A stretch of DNA of 5,883 nucleotides from Rhodospirillaceae bacterium (GTDB lineage Bacteria; Pseudomonadota; Alphaproteobacteria; MPNO01; UBA2964), in NCBI GenBank assembly GCA_002724505.1, contig PBOV01000084.1, positions 4,599-10,481 on the forward strand, in the 5' to 3' direction. Every line of letters begins with the position of its first letter. Within the stretch, counting starts at the first letter, position 1. The notes below the pieces were generated by a model. It saw only the letters and a list, made by a program, of their open reading frames with translations, searched no databases and was not told where the DNA came from. Both the position numbers and the translations under genes were made by a program. Shown piece by piece: positions 5,175 through 5,883 of the stretch.

Positions 5175-5883
5175 TCATGTTAGGCGCCCAAGTACCCGAA
5201 GCACTGTAATTCTGGCGGTAAGTGCTGTCACTGCTGCTACCGCGATCGGGATAGAAAACATGCAGCACCATTGCCAGAAATTTAGAGTTAATTGTGGTAA
5301 AATGAGTAGATTTATATAAGACCATATTGATCCGAGGGTGTATAAGGTTGCGGCAGCGAATATCGTGCCTATACCCCCACCTTTAAGGCTCAAATACGTT
5401 ATGTGACGATAAAATTGTCTGGCGACATAATCATCGCGGGCCCCCATGATTTGTAATAGCTCAATTAAATCTTGGTGGATGACCAGGCTCGTTCGCGTTG
5501 CGAAAATTACAATAGTTGTTGCCGCTAGGCTAATTAATAGAAGAATAGAGAATGCAATGGCCTCTATGGCGTCTACGAGTGTTATGAGCTTATCAAGCCA
5601 TAATCTGTGGTCGTCCAACAAAGCTCCTTCAACCTCTTGATCCAATTTCTTCCGCAAGGCCTTTACGTCTAGATTTGTCTCAGGTTTAAACTTTACTGCT
5701 ATTAGTCGCGGAATTGGTAAACTTAAGGTTTCTGAAATATTGTCAGGGCCTAGCCAAGGAGCAAGAATTTCTGATAAGCGTTTCGTGGAGACGGCTTTTG
5801 CTGAAGTAATGCCGGGTGTATTTTGTAGGAGGCGTAACGCGGCAGTCAGCCGCATTTCGTTTTTAATTTTAGTTCCATCTGTC
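5175..5883 (-). CDS. ftsX: Cell division protein FtsX, ABC permease subunit (N-terminus beyond the window)
   Basis: The frame stays open through the right edge, so about 235 C-terminal residues are visible and roughly 60-90 N-terminal residues, including the first transmembrane helix, are missing. Counting from the internal Met at 5855, the visible part has the periplasmic domain (LLQNTPGITSAKAVS..., LAPWLG..., LPIPRLIAVKF), then three helices at about 97-120, 155-178 and 198-218. Between the first two is the cytoplasmic HQDLIELLQIMGARDDYVARQF loop typical of FtsX, the likely contact to the ATPase FtsE. FtsEX couples ATP hydrolysis in the inner membrane to activation of septal peptidoglycan hydrolases. 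The sequence resembles the alphaproteobacterial form, where ftsE normally lies just upstream, here off the edge. The Met at 5855 is internal and should not be taken as the start. Confidence 0.88.
   Translation of the reverse strand, partial: TDGTKIKNEMRLTAALRLLQNTPGITSAKAVSTKRLSEILAPWLGPDNISETLSLPIPRLIAVKFKPETNLDVKALRKKLDQEVEGALLDDHRLWLDKLITLVDAIEAIAFSILLLISLAATTIVIFATRTSLVIHQDLIELLQIMGARDDYVARQFYRHITYLSLKGGGIGTIFAAATLYTLGSIWSYINLLILPQLTLNFWQWCCMFSIPIAVAAVTALTARITVLRVLGRLT

Noticed and set aside
5163..5177. ftsX and the ydcF-like gene are in the same reading frame, separated by a TGA and three sense codons, so stop readthrough would give a fusion.
   Set aside because: With a 9-nt gap, one in three neighbouring genes share a frame by chance. 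The ATG at 5165 is a normal start, and a fusion would put a membrane-anchored DUF218 domain after the last FtsX helix without known precedent.

Overview
The window looks like an ordinary chromosomal segment of an alphaproteobacterium, most likely a Rhodospirillales-like lineage with moderate-to-low G+C (mid-40s percent by eye; not computed). The assignment rests on gene content. A TyrC-type prephenate dehydrogenase tail, a DUF2125 protein, a ChaC-like gamma-glutamylcyclotransferase, a PlsC acyltransferase, a DUF218/YdcF protein and FtsX tend to occur near one another in that class. The protein sequences also resemble alphaproteobacterial versions. The genus cannot be fixed from this window.

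Layout. Positions 1-96 are the 3' end of a plus-strand gene (probable prephenate/arogenate dehydrogenase). It converges, with a 5-nt gap, on a minus-strand DUF2125 gene (102-1166). A 106-bp divergent intergenic region (1167-1272) separates DUF2125 from a plus-strand block: an EamA/DMT transporter (1273-2157), a ChaC-like gamma-glutamylcyclotransferase overlapping it by 4 nt (2154-2720), and a fumarylacetoacetate hydrolase (FAH)-family enzyme (2788-3651). A 162-bp convergent gap (3652-3813) follows. Beyond it is a tightly packed minus-strand operon, read right to left: ftsX (5' end beyond the window), ydcF-like DUF218 gene, plsC-like acyltransferase (3814-4527).

How the genes work together. 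The minus-strand operon is an envelope and division set: FtsX is the membrane half of the FtsEX complex, YdcF-like proteins are inner-membrane-anchored DUF218 proteins, and PlsC makes phosphatidic acid. FtsX to YdcF is a 9-nt gap, and YdcF to PlsC is a 1-nt TAATG overlap, so the three are probably co-transcribed and translationally coupled. The plus-strand block combines a metabolite transporter, a glutathione/gamma-glutamyl-peptide-degrading enzyme and an FAH-family C-C hydrolase, decarboxylase or isomerase. A shared pathway is possible but not demonstrated.

I saw no mobile element, CRISPR array, tRNA, rRNA, toxin-antitoxin pair or defence gene, and no convincing sign of an undescribed system. 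The findings are modest: a possible -1 slippage point at the ydcF/plsC junction, an FAH protein with an unusual active-site segment, mirrored and distant Shine-Dalgarno-like motifs in the divergent region, and the EamA/FAH genes lying inside an otherwise recognisable neighbourhood.
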